Origin: Pyrinomonadaceae bacterium
GTDB taxonomy: Bacteria > Acidobacteriota > Blastocatellia > Pyrinomonadales > Pyrinomonadaceae
DNA: 7,081 bases
NCBI GenBank assembly: GCA_013812565.1
Contig: JACCTF010000477.1
Coordinates: 1-7,081 of the forward strand
Direction: 5' to 3'
Under the pieces are notes generated by a model. It saw only the letters and a list, made by a program, of their open reading frames with translations. It was not told the origin of the DNA and searched no databases. Made by a program: the position numbers and the translations under genes. Of this stretch, positions 1 to 6,086 are shown piece after piece (the stretch's first letter is position 1; each line of letters begins with the position of its first letter).

Positions 1-418
1 AAGAAATATTGTTAGCCACAACGCTTACACGCAAGTGGCGGCTGAGATGGGGATCGCCGCGCTTGTGCTCTACGTAATGTTTATACTTGTGCCGTTCAAG
101 CGTCTACGCGAAATCGAACGCGAAACATACGCAGCACGACGCACCTCACAATTCTATTATCTTGCCGTTGCGCTCCAGGCGAGTCTAATTGGTTACATGG
201 TAAGCAGTTTCTTTCTGTCAGTAGCTTATGGATGGCATGTTTACTACCTGGTAGGCTATGCTGTGTGCCTGCGCCGCTTGTACCAACCTCAGGTGAAGAT
301 CGCGCAGGGAAGTGTTGATGCACCTGACGTCAAGACTTCGCACAATTCTGAACAACCTAAAGTACCGGCTCGCGTTCGCCCCGCAATACTCCTCTCACAC
401 AACGAAAACCGTATATAG
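1..418 (+). CDS. O-antigen ligase/polymerase-family membrane protein, C-terminal part (5' truncated)
   Basis: The frame is open from the left edge (first whole codon at base 2) to TAG at 416-418, so the true start lies upstream; the GTG at 35 is internal. The first visible residues contain S-H-N-A-Y-T-Q followed by A-A-E-M-G. This H-N-x-Y ... E-x-G pattern is typical of the large periplasmic loop and following helix of the Wzy_C/WaaL family, which transfers or polymerises undecaprenyl-linked glycans on the outer side of the inner membrane. A hydrophobic helix (G-I-A-A-L-V-L-Y-V-M-F-I-L-V) follows, then a basic cytoplasmic stretch, then one or two more hydrophobic segments (about bases 160-290) and a polar tail of roughly 50 residues. 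The fragment cannot separate ligase from Wzy polymerase or protein O-glycosylation ligase. Its place in a glycosyltransferase/ABC-exporter cluster supports a late step in glycan assembly. The stop lies 11 bp before the next gene, suggesting co-transcription. Confidence 0.82.
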   Translation, partial: RNIVSHNAYTQVAAEMGIAALVLYVMFILVPFKRLREIERETYAARRTSQFYYLAVALQASLIGYMVSSFFLSVAYGWHVYYLVGYAVCLRRLYQPQVKIAQGSVDAPDVKTSHNSEQPKVPARVRPAILLSHNENRI

Positions 419-422
419 GTGA
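417..422 (+). promoter_or_regulatory. Ribosome binding site of the membrane glycosyltransferase gene
   Basis: AGGTGA lies 7 bases before the ATG at 430 and overlaps the TAG stop of the upstream gene. The placement supports this start and fits translational coupling of the two genes. Confidence 0.55.
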
Positions 423-429
423 CGCCGAC

Positions 430-1584
430 ATGACAGTTACGTCCATAGCAGAAGTGTTCTTTTGGTCCAGTGCAGTCGTGTTTTTCTACACTTATATAGG
501 CTATCCGCTGCTGTTAGTTGTTATGGATCGTCTGCGCGCCCGCGCCGTCCAACGTGCGGATTACACACCAAGCGTCAGCGTTGTCATAACCGCTTACAAT
601 GAGGAGCGTGATCTTCAGGGCAAACTTGAAAACACTCTTGATCTGGAGTATTTGAAAGATAAACTTGAAATCATCGTCGCGTCTGATTGTTCAGCAGATC
701 GCACAGATGAGATTACCCGATCTTTCGCGGCGCGAGGCGTGCGCCTGCATCGTCAAACAGAACGTCTAGGTAAAACGGCGGCGCAAAATGCGGCGGTCGA
801 GAAAGCGCACGGCGAGATCATTCTATTTTCCGATGCGACGACTCTCTACCAACCGGACGTGCTCCGGGTGATGATGCCAAACTTCGCCGATCCAACCGTT
901 GGATGTGTGGCGGGCCGACTCATCTATGTTGACCCGGCGCAGTCCAGTGTTGGACATGGCGCTCGCTCTTACTGGGGCTACGAAGTTTTTTTGAAAGAAC
1001 GCGAAAGCCGTATCTCTTCCTTAATCGGCGTATCGGGTTGCCTTTATGCGGTGCGTCGCTCGGCATATGTAGTGTTGTACAACGAAGCTTGCAGCGATTT
1101 TTTAATTGCAACCAAGATGGTTGAACAAGGTTTGCGCGCCATCTACGAACACGACGCGGTGTGCACGGAAGAGACGAACCAGCGTGGAGATAGGGAACTG
1201 CGTATGCGTGTGCGCGTCATCACCCAAACCTTTACAGATTTGTGGCGGAACCGGCAGATGATGAACCCGCTACGATCAGGCTTCTATGCAGTGCAACTCA
1301 TCTCACACAAGTTGCTGCGCTATCTTGTACCGATCGTTTTAATCGCGTGCTTTGGGGCATCGCTTCTGCTTGCAACGCACTCAATCTTCTATGCGACTGT
1401 TCTAACCGCGCAAATCCTTTTTTACACCGTAGCTTTAATTTCGTGGCGACTTGAGCGCTCTGGAGTACGCAACCGCCTGCTCGCGTTGCCACAGTATTTC
1501 GTGCTTGCCAACCTCGCGGCGCTTATTGCCATCTACAAATTCCTGCGTGGCGAACGATATGCGCGCTGGGAACCAATCCGCTAA
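430..1584 (+). CDS. Membrane-anchored family-2 glycosyltransferase
   Basis: The predicted 384-residue protein adds a sugar from a nucleotide donor to a growing, probably lipid-linked, glycan at the cytoplasmic face of the membrane. Residues 8-32 form an N-terminal membrane segment. The GT-A domain follows: V-S-V-V-I-T-A-Y-N-E-E (about 49-59) is the nucleotide-binding first strand, D86 lies in A-S-D-C-S-A-D-R-T, and S-D-A at 134-136 is the metal-binding DxD-like site. D223 (C-S-D-F) is the likely catalytic base, where many relatives have E-D. E-E-T-N then R-M-R-V-R (247-262) sits where processive synthases carry QxxRW, which is absent. Hydrophobic segments at about 298-316, 320-338 and 354-371 anchor the C-terminus. 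The arrangement matches COG1215-type enzymes. Lack of QxxRW argues for single-sugar transfer over processive synthesis, though this is inference. The start is set by AGGTGA at 417-422. Donor and linkage are unknown. Confidence 0.9.
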   Translation: MTVTSIAEVFFWSSAVVFFYTYIGYPLLLVVMDRLRARAVQRADYTPSVSVVITAYNEERDLQGKLENTLDLEYLKDKLEIIVASDCSADRTDEITRSFAARGVRLHRQTERLGKTAAQNAAVEKAHGEIILFSDATTLYQPDVLRVMMPNFADPTVGCVAGRLIYVDPAQSSVGHGARSYWGYEVFLKERESRISSLIGVSGCLYAVRRSAYVVLYNEACSDFLIATKMVEQGLRAIYEHDAVCTEETNQRGDRELRMRVRVITQTFTDLWRNRQMMNPLRSGFYAVQLISHKLLRYLVPIVLIACFGASLLLATHSIFYATVLTAQILFYTVALISWRLERSGVRNRLLALPQYFVLANLAALIAIYKFLRGERYARWEPIR

Positions 1585-1591
1585 TTAGTGT

Positions 1592-1605
1592 TTTCCCTGG
1601 GGAAA
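1592..1605. repeat. Short inverted repeat (TTTCCC/GGGAAA) between two glycosyltransferase genes
   Basis: TTTCCC at 1592-1597 and GGGAAA at 1600-1605 are perfect inverted copies with two bases between them. Because a two-base loop is too tight, an RNA hairpin would have about 5 pairs. It lies 8 bases after the upstream stop codon and overlaps the only Shine-Dalgarno-like sequence that could serve a TTG start at 1611. No T tract follows, so a terminator is unlikely. Confidence 0.3.
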
Positions 1606-1627
1606 GATCATTGCTGCAGATTCGCGC

Positions 1628-1633
1628 AGAGGA
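1628..1633 (+). promoter_or_regulatory. Ribosome binding site favouring the ATG at 1644
   Basis: AGAGGA lies 10 bases before the ATG at 1644. The in-frame TTG at 1611 also has a purine run (GGGGAAA, 1599-1605) 5 bases upstream. The ATG at 1683, where the conserved fold begins, has no such signal. ATG 1644 is preferred because it combines a common start codon with an acceptable site. Confidence 0.45.
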
Positions 1634-1643
1634 ATTACACGAG

Positions 1644-2942
1644 ATGAAGGTTGATGAAGACATTAGCTTTGCGAAATTGAAAATGCTGTGGTTCGTCAAC
1701 CTTGATTACAAAGCGGGAATGCATCATGGGGGAAACCTAAGATTTTTTAACTACGCAAAAGAACTGGCATCCAGAGGACACGATGTTTATTTCGTCGTTC
1801 ATAGGAAGAAGGTTGATGATGTCGTTGCAAGAAAGAAATGCCTGGATGATTTAAAACAACAGGGGACGATCACTGATTACTTTGAAATTGATTATGAATA
1901 TCCGAGACCAAGGGGGAAGCTAAGTCATATAGTTACTTATCCAATGTTGGCTAACCATCTATTGCGGAAGTATCAAGTATCAACAATATCTACACTCAAG
2001 GACATTATCGCCGACAAGCAAATCAATTTCTGTCTTTTTAGCGACCGTCATCTGTTATTCGTTCTTCCTGCAATCAACCAGGATGTGAGGACAGTGATCG
2101 ACTGGGTAGATTGCTACGTGCTCTACCACATTCGGCAAATCGCTGTTTCTTTGAAGAAACGTCAGCTAACCGGACTTCCAAAGTCCGTGCGGTACTTAAT
2201 CGATGCGTTCGCTCAAGAGAGCTATTACGGCAAACGTTGTGCGATGAACCTTGTCGTCTCACCCGTTGATAAGCAATATCTTGACGTAATCAATCGGGTG
2301 ACTGACCGAAACAGCGTGTTACTAAATGGGGTGGAAGTTAAAAACCCTAGAGATGGCGCGGATAAGATAAAAAATAGAATTATCTTTACAGGAAACATGA
2401 ACTTTCCGCCCAACCATGAGGCGGCAATATGGTTCATCGATCATGTGTTACCGTTAATACTCAAACGCAAAAGCGACGTCAAGTTTGTCGTCGCCGGTGC
2501 GAACCCGCTGGAAGATCTGCTGGGCAGAAGAAACAGTAATATCGAAGTCGCCGGGTATGTGGAGGGTATGGGACAGGAGATTGCCAAGAGCGAACTATAT
2601 GTCGCGCCTCTCGTCTCCGGGGGTGGATTTAAGAACAAGGTTGTTGAAGCAATCGCGAACGGAACGTTTGTGGTCGCGACGAGCATGGCCGTAGAGTTTC
2701 TAGGGCCGGACGTCCAAAAACAACTGTTGGTTGCAGATGCGCCGGAAGCTATGGCTCAACATGTTCTTGCTTTCTTAGATAACCCTCAAGAGTTTGAGAC
2801 GCGATTAGAAACACTGAAGAACCTGTTCAGCAATGAGTTTACATGGGCGAACAGAACGAACGAGTTGATAAGTATCGCCCGTGGGACCCCTGCCTACGAC
2901 GTCCAAGATGCCCTCATCTTGAAAACGTCTGTGAGGCATTGA
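1644..2942 (+). CDS. GT-B fold glycosyltransferase (GT4/Glyco_trans_1_4 type)
   Basis: A 432-residue predicted retaining glycosyltransferase that transfers a sugar from a nucleotide donor during cytoplasmic assembly of the glycan. From ATG 1644, the N-terminal Rossmann half begins at about residue 14 (M-L-W-F-V-N-L), and H-H-G-G-N-L-R-F-F-N-Y then A-S-R-G-H-D-V at about 27-48 is the usual GT4 acceptor-side loop and helix. The C-terminal half opens with F-T-G-N-M-N-F-P-P-N (about 248-257), the typical linker into the donor domain. Next come a V-V-A-G-A-N-P strand (282-288), V-A-G-Y-V (302-306) and V-A-P-L-V-S-G-G-G-F-K-N-K-V-V-E-A (320-336), with K332 and E335 as probable nucleotide-sugar contacts. 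Architecture resembles the sugar transferases associated with PEP-CTERM/EpsH loci, but that assignment is only by pattern. No membrane segment is seen. The gene is lysine- and asparagine-rich and AT-rich (about 38% GC in 1741-1980) unlike its neighbours, suggesting separate acquisition. Starts at TTG 1611 or ATG 1683 remain possible. Confidence 0.88.
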   Translation: MKVDEDISFAKLKMLWFVNLDYKAGMHHGGNLRFFNYAKELASRGHDVYFVVHRKKVDDVVARKKCLDDLKQQGTITDYFEIDYEYPRPRGKLSHIVTYPMLANHLLRKYQVSTISTLKDIIADKQINFCLFSDRHLLFVLPAINQDVRTVIDWVDCYVLYHIRQIAVSLKKRQLTGLPKSVRYLIDAFAQESYYGKRCAMNLVVSPVDKQYLDVINRVTDRNSVLLNGVEVKNPRDGADKIKNRIIFTGNMNFPPNHEAAIWFIDHVLPLILKRKSDVKFVVAGANPLEDLLGRRNSNIEVAGYVEGMGQEIAKSELYVAPLVSGGGFKNKVVEAIANGTFVVATSMAVEFLGPDVQKQLLVADAPEAMAQHVLAFLDNPQEFETRLETLKNLFSNEFTWANRTNELISIARGTPAYDVQDALILKTSVRH

Positions 2943-3073
2943 TACCTATCAACCAGAAGCAACGGCGTGGCGCCTCTTAAACATGAATCCAGAACATCTG
3001 CGTCCATCCAGAAATTCGGATAAAGGTTTACATAGTAGAATCTTTATACTTTAAGCCCTTTATACTTTTAGCA
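2943..3073 (+). promoter_or_regulatory. AT-rich intergenic region with possible promoter for the downstream genes
   Basis: This is the longest gap in the window (131 bp) and separates the AT-rich gene from the paired family-2 transferases. Its 3' part is strongly AT-rich. TATACT at 3045-3050 and again at 3061-3066 resembles a -10 box (one mismatch to TATAAT), and TTTACA at 3027-3032 resembles a -35 box. However, the spacing of TTTACA to either TATACT (12 or 28 bases) is wrong for a standard sigma-70 promoter. If the second TATACT were used, transcription would begin about at the ATG. A promoter here is plausible from position and composition, but not shown. No convincing terminator is present. 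Confidence 0.25.
3042..3073 (+). repeat. Two-copy tandem 16-bp direct repeat ending at the start codon
   Basis: Copy one is 3042-3057 and copy two is 3058-3073. They abut and match at 14 of 16 bases, with the first 11 (CTTTATACTTT) identical. The second copy ends at the base before the ATG at 3074. The repeat duplicates a TATACT box and could be an operator pair, a duplicated promoter element or a simple slippage product. Confidence 0.6.
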
Positions 3074-4012
3074 ATGCGACTAGACGTCATCCTGCCAACT
3101 TACAATCGTCACAGGCTGCTCGAGAAAGCGTTGAACAGCTTGCTTGCGGCCGAAGTCCCGCGAGGTTTGGACGTTCGTGTATCTGTTATCGACAATAATT
3201 CCAAAGACAACACAAGGCAGGTTGTTGAAGCTAAGTTTAAGGATTTTGGCGGCCGCCTCAATTATATATTCGAAGGTCGGCAGGGGAAATCCCAAGCCCT
3301 TAACACCGGAATTGAGTCGACGAACGGTGATCTGGTCGGGATGATTGATGATGACGAAGAGATCGACCGCGGCTGGTACCGACGCATACAGTCAGCCTTT
3401 ACCGAGAACAACACCGACTTCATCGGCGGTCCATACTTGCCCCGGTGGAGCGTTGAGCCTCCCCGGTGGTTGCCCAGGGATTACCCGGCTGTTATCGGCT
3501 GGATTGATGGCGGTGATAAGGTGCAGGTCTTCGGCAAGGATTACCCAGGAATGTTGATGGGCGGCAACGCCGTTCTCACGCGCGCGATCCTCGAAAAAGT
3601 TGGGCCATACTCCACCGCGCTCGGCCCGGTGGGCGACCGCTTCTTGGCGGGCGAAGATGATGACATGTACCGCCGTTTGCTAGCCGTCGGCGCACACGGC
3701 CTCTACCTTCCGGACTTAATTATCTACCATCATATTCCGCCCGAAAGGTTGACTAAAAGTTACTACCGGCACTGGTGCTTCTGGTGCGGCGTGTCGCTCG
3801 GTTTGATTGATCGGGAACGCCCCCAGCAGGTGGTCTATCTTGCCGGGGTGCCGCGCTATCTTTACGGACGCGCGGCACGCGGGCTGCTCGGGGCGATGAA
3901 GCAACTCCTCAGTAAAGATGAAGACCCGGCGAAAAGTTTTTCTAACGAACTTGCTGTTTGGGACCTTGCAGGATTTTTCTACGGCAAACATATTTACAAA
4001 TCTGCTGGTTGA
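3074..4012 (+). CDS. Family-2 glycosyltransferase (first of a homologous pair)
   Basis: A 312-residue soluble GT-A enzyme expected to add a sugar to the growing glycan on the cytoplasmic side. D-V-I-L-P-T-Y-N-R (4-12) is the donor-binding first strand and V-I-D-N-N-S-K-D (38-45) the second. I-D-D-D (91-94) is the metal-binding DxD motif. G-E-D (193-195) supplies the probable catalytic base, and H-H-I-P-P-E-R-L-T (219-227) is a conserved C-terminal motif of this group. The block F-I-G-G-P-Y-L-P-R-W (116-125) recurs in the next gene, and the two proteins are clearly homologous. The ATG at 3074 is the only start codon in the open frame, which begins after the TGA at 2984-2986. It has no Shine-Dalgarno sequence (TTTTAGCA precedes it), so translation may be weak or leaderless. 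GC rises from about 44% at 3181-3300 to about 63% at 3421-3660. The residues after about 235 are more variable. Donor and linkage are unknown. Confidence 0.9.
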   Translation: MRLDVILPTYNRHRLLEKALNSLLAAEVPRGLDVRVSVIDNNSKDNTRQVVEAKFKDFGGRLNYIFEGRQGKSQALNTGIESTNGDLVGMIDDDEEIDRGWYRRIQSAFTENNTDFIGGPYLPRWSVEPPRWLPRDYPAVIGWIDGGDKVQVFGKDYPGMLMGGNAVLTRAILEKVGPYSTALGPVGDRFLAGEDDDMYRRLLAVGAHGLYLPDLIIYHHIPPERLTKSYYRHWCFWCGVSLGLIDRERPQQVVYLAGVPRYLYGRAARGLLGAMKQLLSKDEDPAKSFSNELAVWDLAGFFYGKHIYKSAG

Positions 4013-4017
4013 CCTAC

Positions 4018-4045
4018 AACGATCAACCCTGCGCCGTTGATCGTT
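4018..4045. repeat. Perfect 10-bp inverted repeat with 8-base loop between the paired glycosyltransferase genes
   Basis: AACGATCAAC (4018-4027) and GTTGATCGTT (4036-4045) are exact reverse complements around CCTGCGCC. The stem begins 5 bases after the TGA (4010-4012) of the upstream gene and ends 13 bases before the next ATG. Only three T residues follow (4044-4046), so it is a poor intrinsic terminator. mRNA processing or stabilisation, partial attenuation or a protein-binding palindrome are alternatives. GGTTGA (4007-4012) could also pair with TCAACC (4023-4028), giving a competing smaller stem. Confidence 0.7.
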
Positions 4046-4058
4046 TGGTAAAGAATTT

Positions 4059-5096
4059 ATGGATAATCAAGTCGACATTTCAGTTGTCATCTGCACATAC
4101 AATCGGTGCGACATGCTGCCTGAGGCGCTCGAAAGCGTGCTGGCACAGGAGACCGAAGGGGTGCGCTATGAATTTATCCTCGTTGACAATAACTCTCAGG
4201 ACCGCACGCACCAGGTGGTCGAATCTTTTATCGGCCGTAGTCCAGTTCAGATACGTTATCTCTTCGAGGGCAGACAGGGACTGTCGCATGCACGCAACGC
4301 CGCGATCATGAGCGCGAGTGCGCCGATCATCGCGTTCACGGACGATGATGTGCGCGTCGCAGGCGACTGGGTGAAGCGAATCAAGCAAGCGTTCGATGAA
4401 CATCCAGAGGTGGACTTTGTCGGCGGCAAGGTGCTTCCGCGCTGGGAGAGCGAGCCGCCAGCGTGGCTGACGCGCGAGCACTGGTCGCCGCTGGCGCTAG
4501 TGGATTACGGAGAGAAGCCGTTTTACGTGAATCAAGAGAAGCCAATCTGCCTAGTCGGGGCGAACCTCTCCTTCCGTCGTGAAGTGTTCGAGCGAGTTGG
4601 ATTGTTCGCAGCCGATCTTCAACGGGTTAAAGATGGTGTTGGCTCAATTGAGGATCACGAGCTGGAGATGCGGCTGTGGCGTGCCGGACGGCAAGGGATG
4701 TATGTACCCAATATCGTCGTTACAGCAGAAGTACAGACGGAACGTTTAACGAAGCAGTATCACCGTAGATGGCACACGGGGCACGGAGGCTACTACGCGA
4801 TAATGCGTGAGGAACAGTTCGAGCAATCTTCCGAGCGATTATTCGACGTGCCTATTCATCTGTACAGAGCAATGGCGACAGACGCTGTCCAATGGCTCAA
4901 GCACATGCTTTGCGGCAAGCATGAAGCGGCCTTTCTGAACGAACTACAACTTCGATTTTCCGGCAGCTTCATCAGGCAGCGCCGCAGAGATTTTCTTGCC
5001 GCCGGAGGACGTCGCACCGCGCATGAAATCGCGACGTTTGCGCACCGGTTTGTAATGCGGAAAAAGCCAACACCTTTCTTCGAAGGAAGAGGTTGA
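4059..5096 (+). CDS. Family-2 glycosyltransferase (second of a homologous pair)
   Basis: A 345-residue GT-A enzyme homologous to the preceding gene product, expected to transfer another sugar in the same pathway. I-S-V-V-I-C-T-Y-N-R (7-16) and V-D-N-N-S-Q-D-R-T (42-50) form the nucleotide site. F-T-D-D-D (93-97) is the metal-binding motif, and I-E-D-H-E-L (197-202) carries the probable base D199. Blocks shared with the upstream protein include F-E-G-R-Q-G (69-74) and L-P-R-W-E-S-E-P-P-A-W-L (126-137). The T-E-R-L-T motif at 227-231 is kept, but the two histidines before it in the upstream protein are A-E here (223-224). About 65 residues after 280 form a basic tail (R-Q-R-R-R at 306-310) lacking in the upstream protein. 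ATG 4059 is preceded by only a weak purine stretch (GGTAAAG, 4047-4053). Coding sequence is about 62% GC in 4321-4560. A different donor or acceptor from its partner is likely but unproven. Confidence 0.9.
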   Translation: MDNQVDISVVICTYNRCDMLPEALESVLAQETEGVRYEFILVDNNSQDRTHQVVESFIGRSPVQIRYLFEGRQGLSHARNAAIMSASAPIIAFTDDDVRVAGDWVKRIKQAFDEHPEVDFVGGKVLPRWESEPPAWLTREHWSPLALVDYGEKPFYVNQEKPICLVGANLSFRREVFERVGLFAADLQRVKDGVGSIEDHELEMRLWRAGRQGMYVPNIVVTAEVQTERLTKQYHRRWHTGHGGYYAIMREEQFEQSSERLFDVPIHLYRAMATDAVQWLKHMLCGKHEAAFLNELQLRFSGSFIRQRRRDFLAAGGRRTAHEIATFAHRFVMRKKPTPFFEGRG

Positions 5097-5175
5097 GATA
5101 GCCACGCAATTCCATGACGATTCATATCTATAGTCAAATCCATTTAGTCCATTACAAAAAGGGTTTCCGTAAGAA

Positions 5176-6063
5176 ATGAGTGTCGACAGTTCATTCAATC
5201 AAATCAGTGATGCTGCGGCGCGTCGGACGCACCCGCGCCGCGTGAAAGTTATTCGTGCCCCATCCTTCTCTGTGTTTGATCTGCTGCGTGGTTTAGTCGG
5301 CCTTTTGCAATACAAAGACCTGCTCTACACACTCAGCGTGCATCGCGTTAAAGTTCGGTACAAGCAATCGGTACTCGGCTTTGCATGGGCGATTTTGCAG
5401 CCGCTGTCACTGATGCTGATCTACACTGTCATCTTCTCGTTGATTGCGAGGATGCCGAGCGACGGAACGCCGTATGCCGTGTTCGCTTACACCGCGCTGC
5501 TGCCTTGGACCTATTTTTCAACCGCGCTGACAAACGCAACGAGTGGACTTGTCAGCCACAGCAATCTTATTACGAAGGTCTACTTCCCGCGTGAGATTTT
5601 GCCTCTCACATATGTGATCGCGGCGCTCTTTGATCTGGTCGTAGCATCGAGCGTACTAATCGGCCTGCTTCTTTACTACCGTGTACCCCTCACACTAAAT
5701 GCTCTCTACGCTGTTCCCGTTATTTTAGTGCTGACGCTCTTTGTGACGGCAATGGCGCTCTTTTTCTCCGCGATGCAAGTGCGTTTTCGCGATGTCGGCG
5801 TCGCGATGCCGCTGCTGCTTCAACTGTGGATGTTTGCCTCGCCGGTCGTTTACCCGCTCAGTGCTGTCCCGGCGCGCTTGCAGAATCTTTACATGTTGAA
5901 TCCGATGGCGGGTATCATCGAAAACTTTCGTCGAGCGGTATTGCAAGGAATTGCGCCCGACTTTTACTCGTTGGGTGTTTCGGCGTTGATCTCAGTTATT
6001 TTGCTCTTCGTTGCATACATCTACTTCAAGCACGTCGAAGCAACCATAGCCGATATTATCTAA
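5176..6063 (+). CDS. wzm: Polysaccharide ABC exporter permease (Wzm/TagG/KpsM type)
   Basis: A 295-residue inner-membrane permease of the ABC-2 family that pairs with the downstream ATPase to move a lipid-linked polysaccharide out of the cytoplasm. After a basic N-terminus comes an amphipathic region, V-H-R-V-K-V-R-Y-K-Q-S-V-L-G-F-A-W (55-71), the hallmark entry to the first membrane helix. Hydrophobic segments at about 69-91, 100-122, 143-168, 173-200, 207-229 and 263-284 fit the six-helix family plan. Y-F-P-R-E-I-L-P-L (136-144) and L-N-P-M-A-G-I-I-E-N-F-R-R-A (241-254) are family signatures, and the length is usual. The ATG at 5176 has no clear Shine-Dalgarno sequence: AAG lies too close, and AAAAAGGG (5156-5163) lies 12 bases away. 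The 79-bp gap upstream is AT-rich and holds no recognisable terminator. It contains TATAGT at 5129-5134, but no good -35 partner. The ATPase gene follows after 23 bp, as expected for a wzm-wzt pair. Confidence 0.94.
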   Translation: MSVDSSFNQISDAAARRTHPRRVKVIRAPSFSVFDLLRGLVGLLQYKDLLYTLSVHRVKVRYKQSVLGFAWAILQPLSLMLIYTVIFSLIARMPSDGTPYAVFAYTALLPWTYFSTALTNATSGLVSHSNLITKVYFPREILPLTYVIAALFDLVVASSVLIGLLLYYRVPLTLNALYAVPVILVLTLFVTAMALFFSAMQVRFRDVGVAMPLLLQLWMFASPVVYPLSAVPARLQNLYMLNPMAGIIENFRRAVLQGIAPDFYSLGVSALISVILLFVAYIYFKHVEATIADII

Positions 6064-6068
6064 AGACA

Positions 6069-6073
6069 GAGGG
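6069..6073 (+). promoter_or_regulatory. Ribosome binding site of the exporter ATPase gene
   Basis: GAGGG lies 13 bases before ATG 6087, rather far, and 4 bases before an in-frame TTG at 6078, rather close. The sequence alone therefore leaves the start open between these two. The ATG is preferred because the family normally begins a few residues before the first strand. Confidence 0.35.
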
Positions 6074-6086
6074 TGCTTTGACATTT

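Noticed and set aside
2964..2974. GGCG/CGCC inverted repeat with a 3-base loop shortly after the GT-B gene, considered as a terminator
   Set aside because: Only four pairs, no extension of the stem and no T tract follow, so termination is not supported.
3027..3050. TTTACA plus TATACT as a standard sigma-70 promoter
   Set aside because: The boxes are separated by 12 bases instead of about 17, so this pair is not credible as written; only a general promoter possibility is kept.
2983..3054. A 23-codon + strand reading frame in the longest intergenic gap
   Set aside because: It has no ribosome binding site, no recognisable features and is not in frame with the next gene. Chance is sufficient.
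3958..4311. A 117-codon + strand frame spanning the gap between the paired glycosyltransferases
   Set aside because: It overlaps the end of one well-supported gene and the start of the next in another frame, crosses the hairpin and shows no domain-like pattern.
4080..4481. A 133-codon open frame on the minus strand
   Set aside because: It lies wholly antisense to a glycosyltransferase gene with intact family motifs, and its arginine/histidine-rich translation resembles no protein family. It is a shadow in GC-rich coding sequence.
5129..5153. TATAGT box and repeated TAGTC/TCCATT words upstream of the permease gene
   Set aside because: No suitable -35 element, and the repeats are 5-6 bases long in AT-rich sequence, well within chance expectation.
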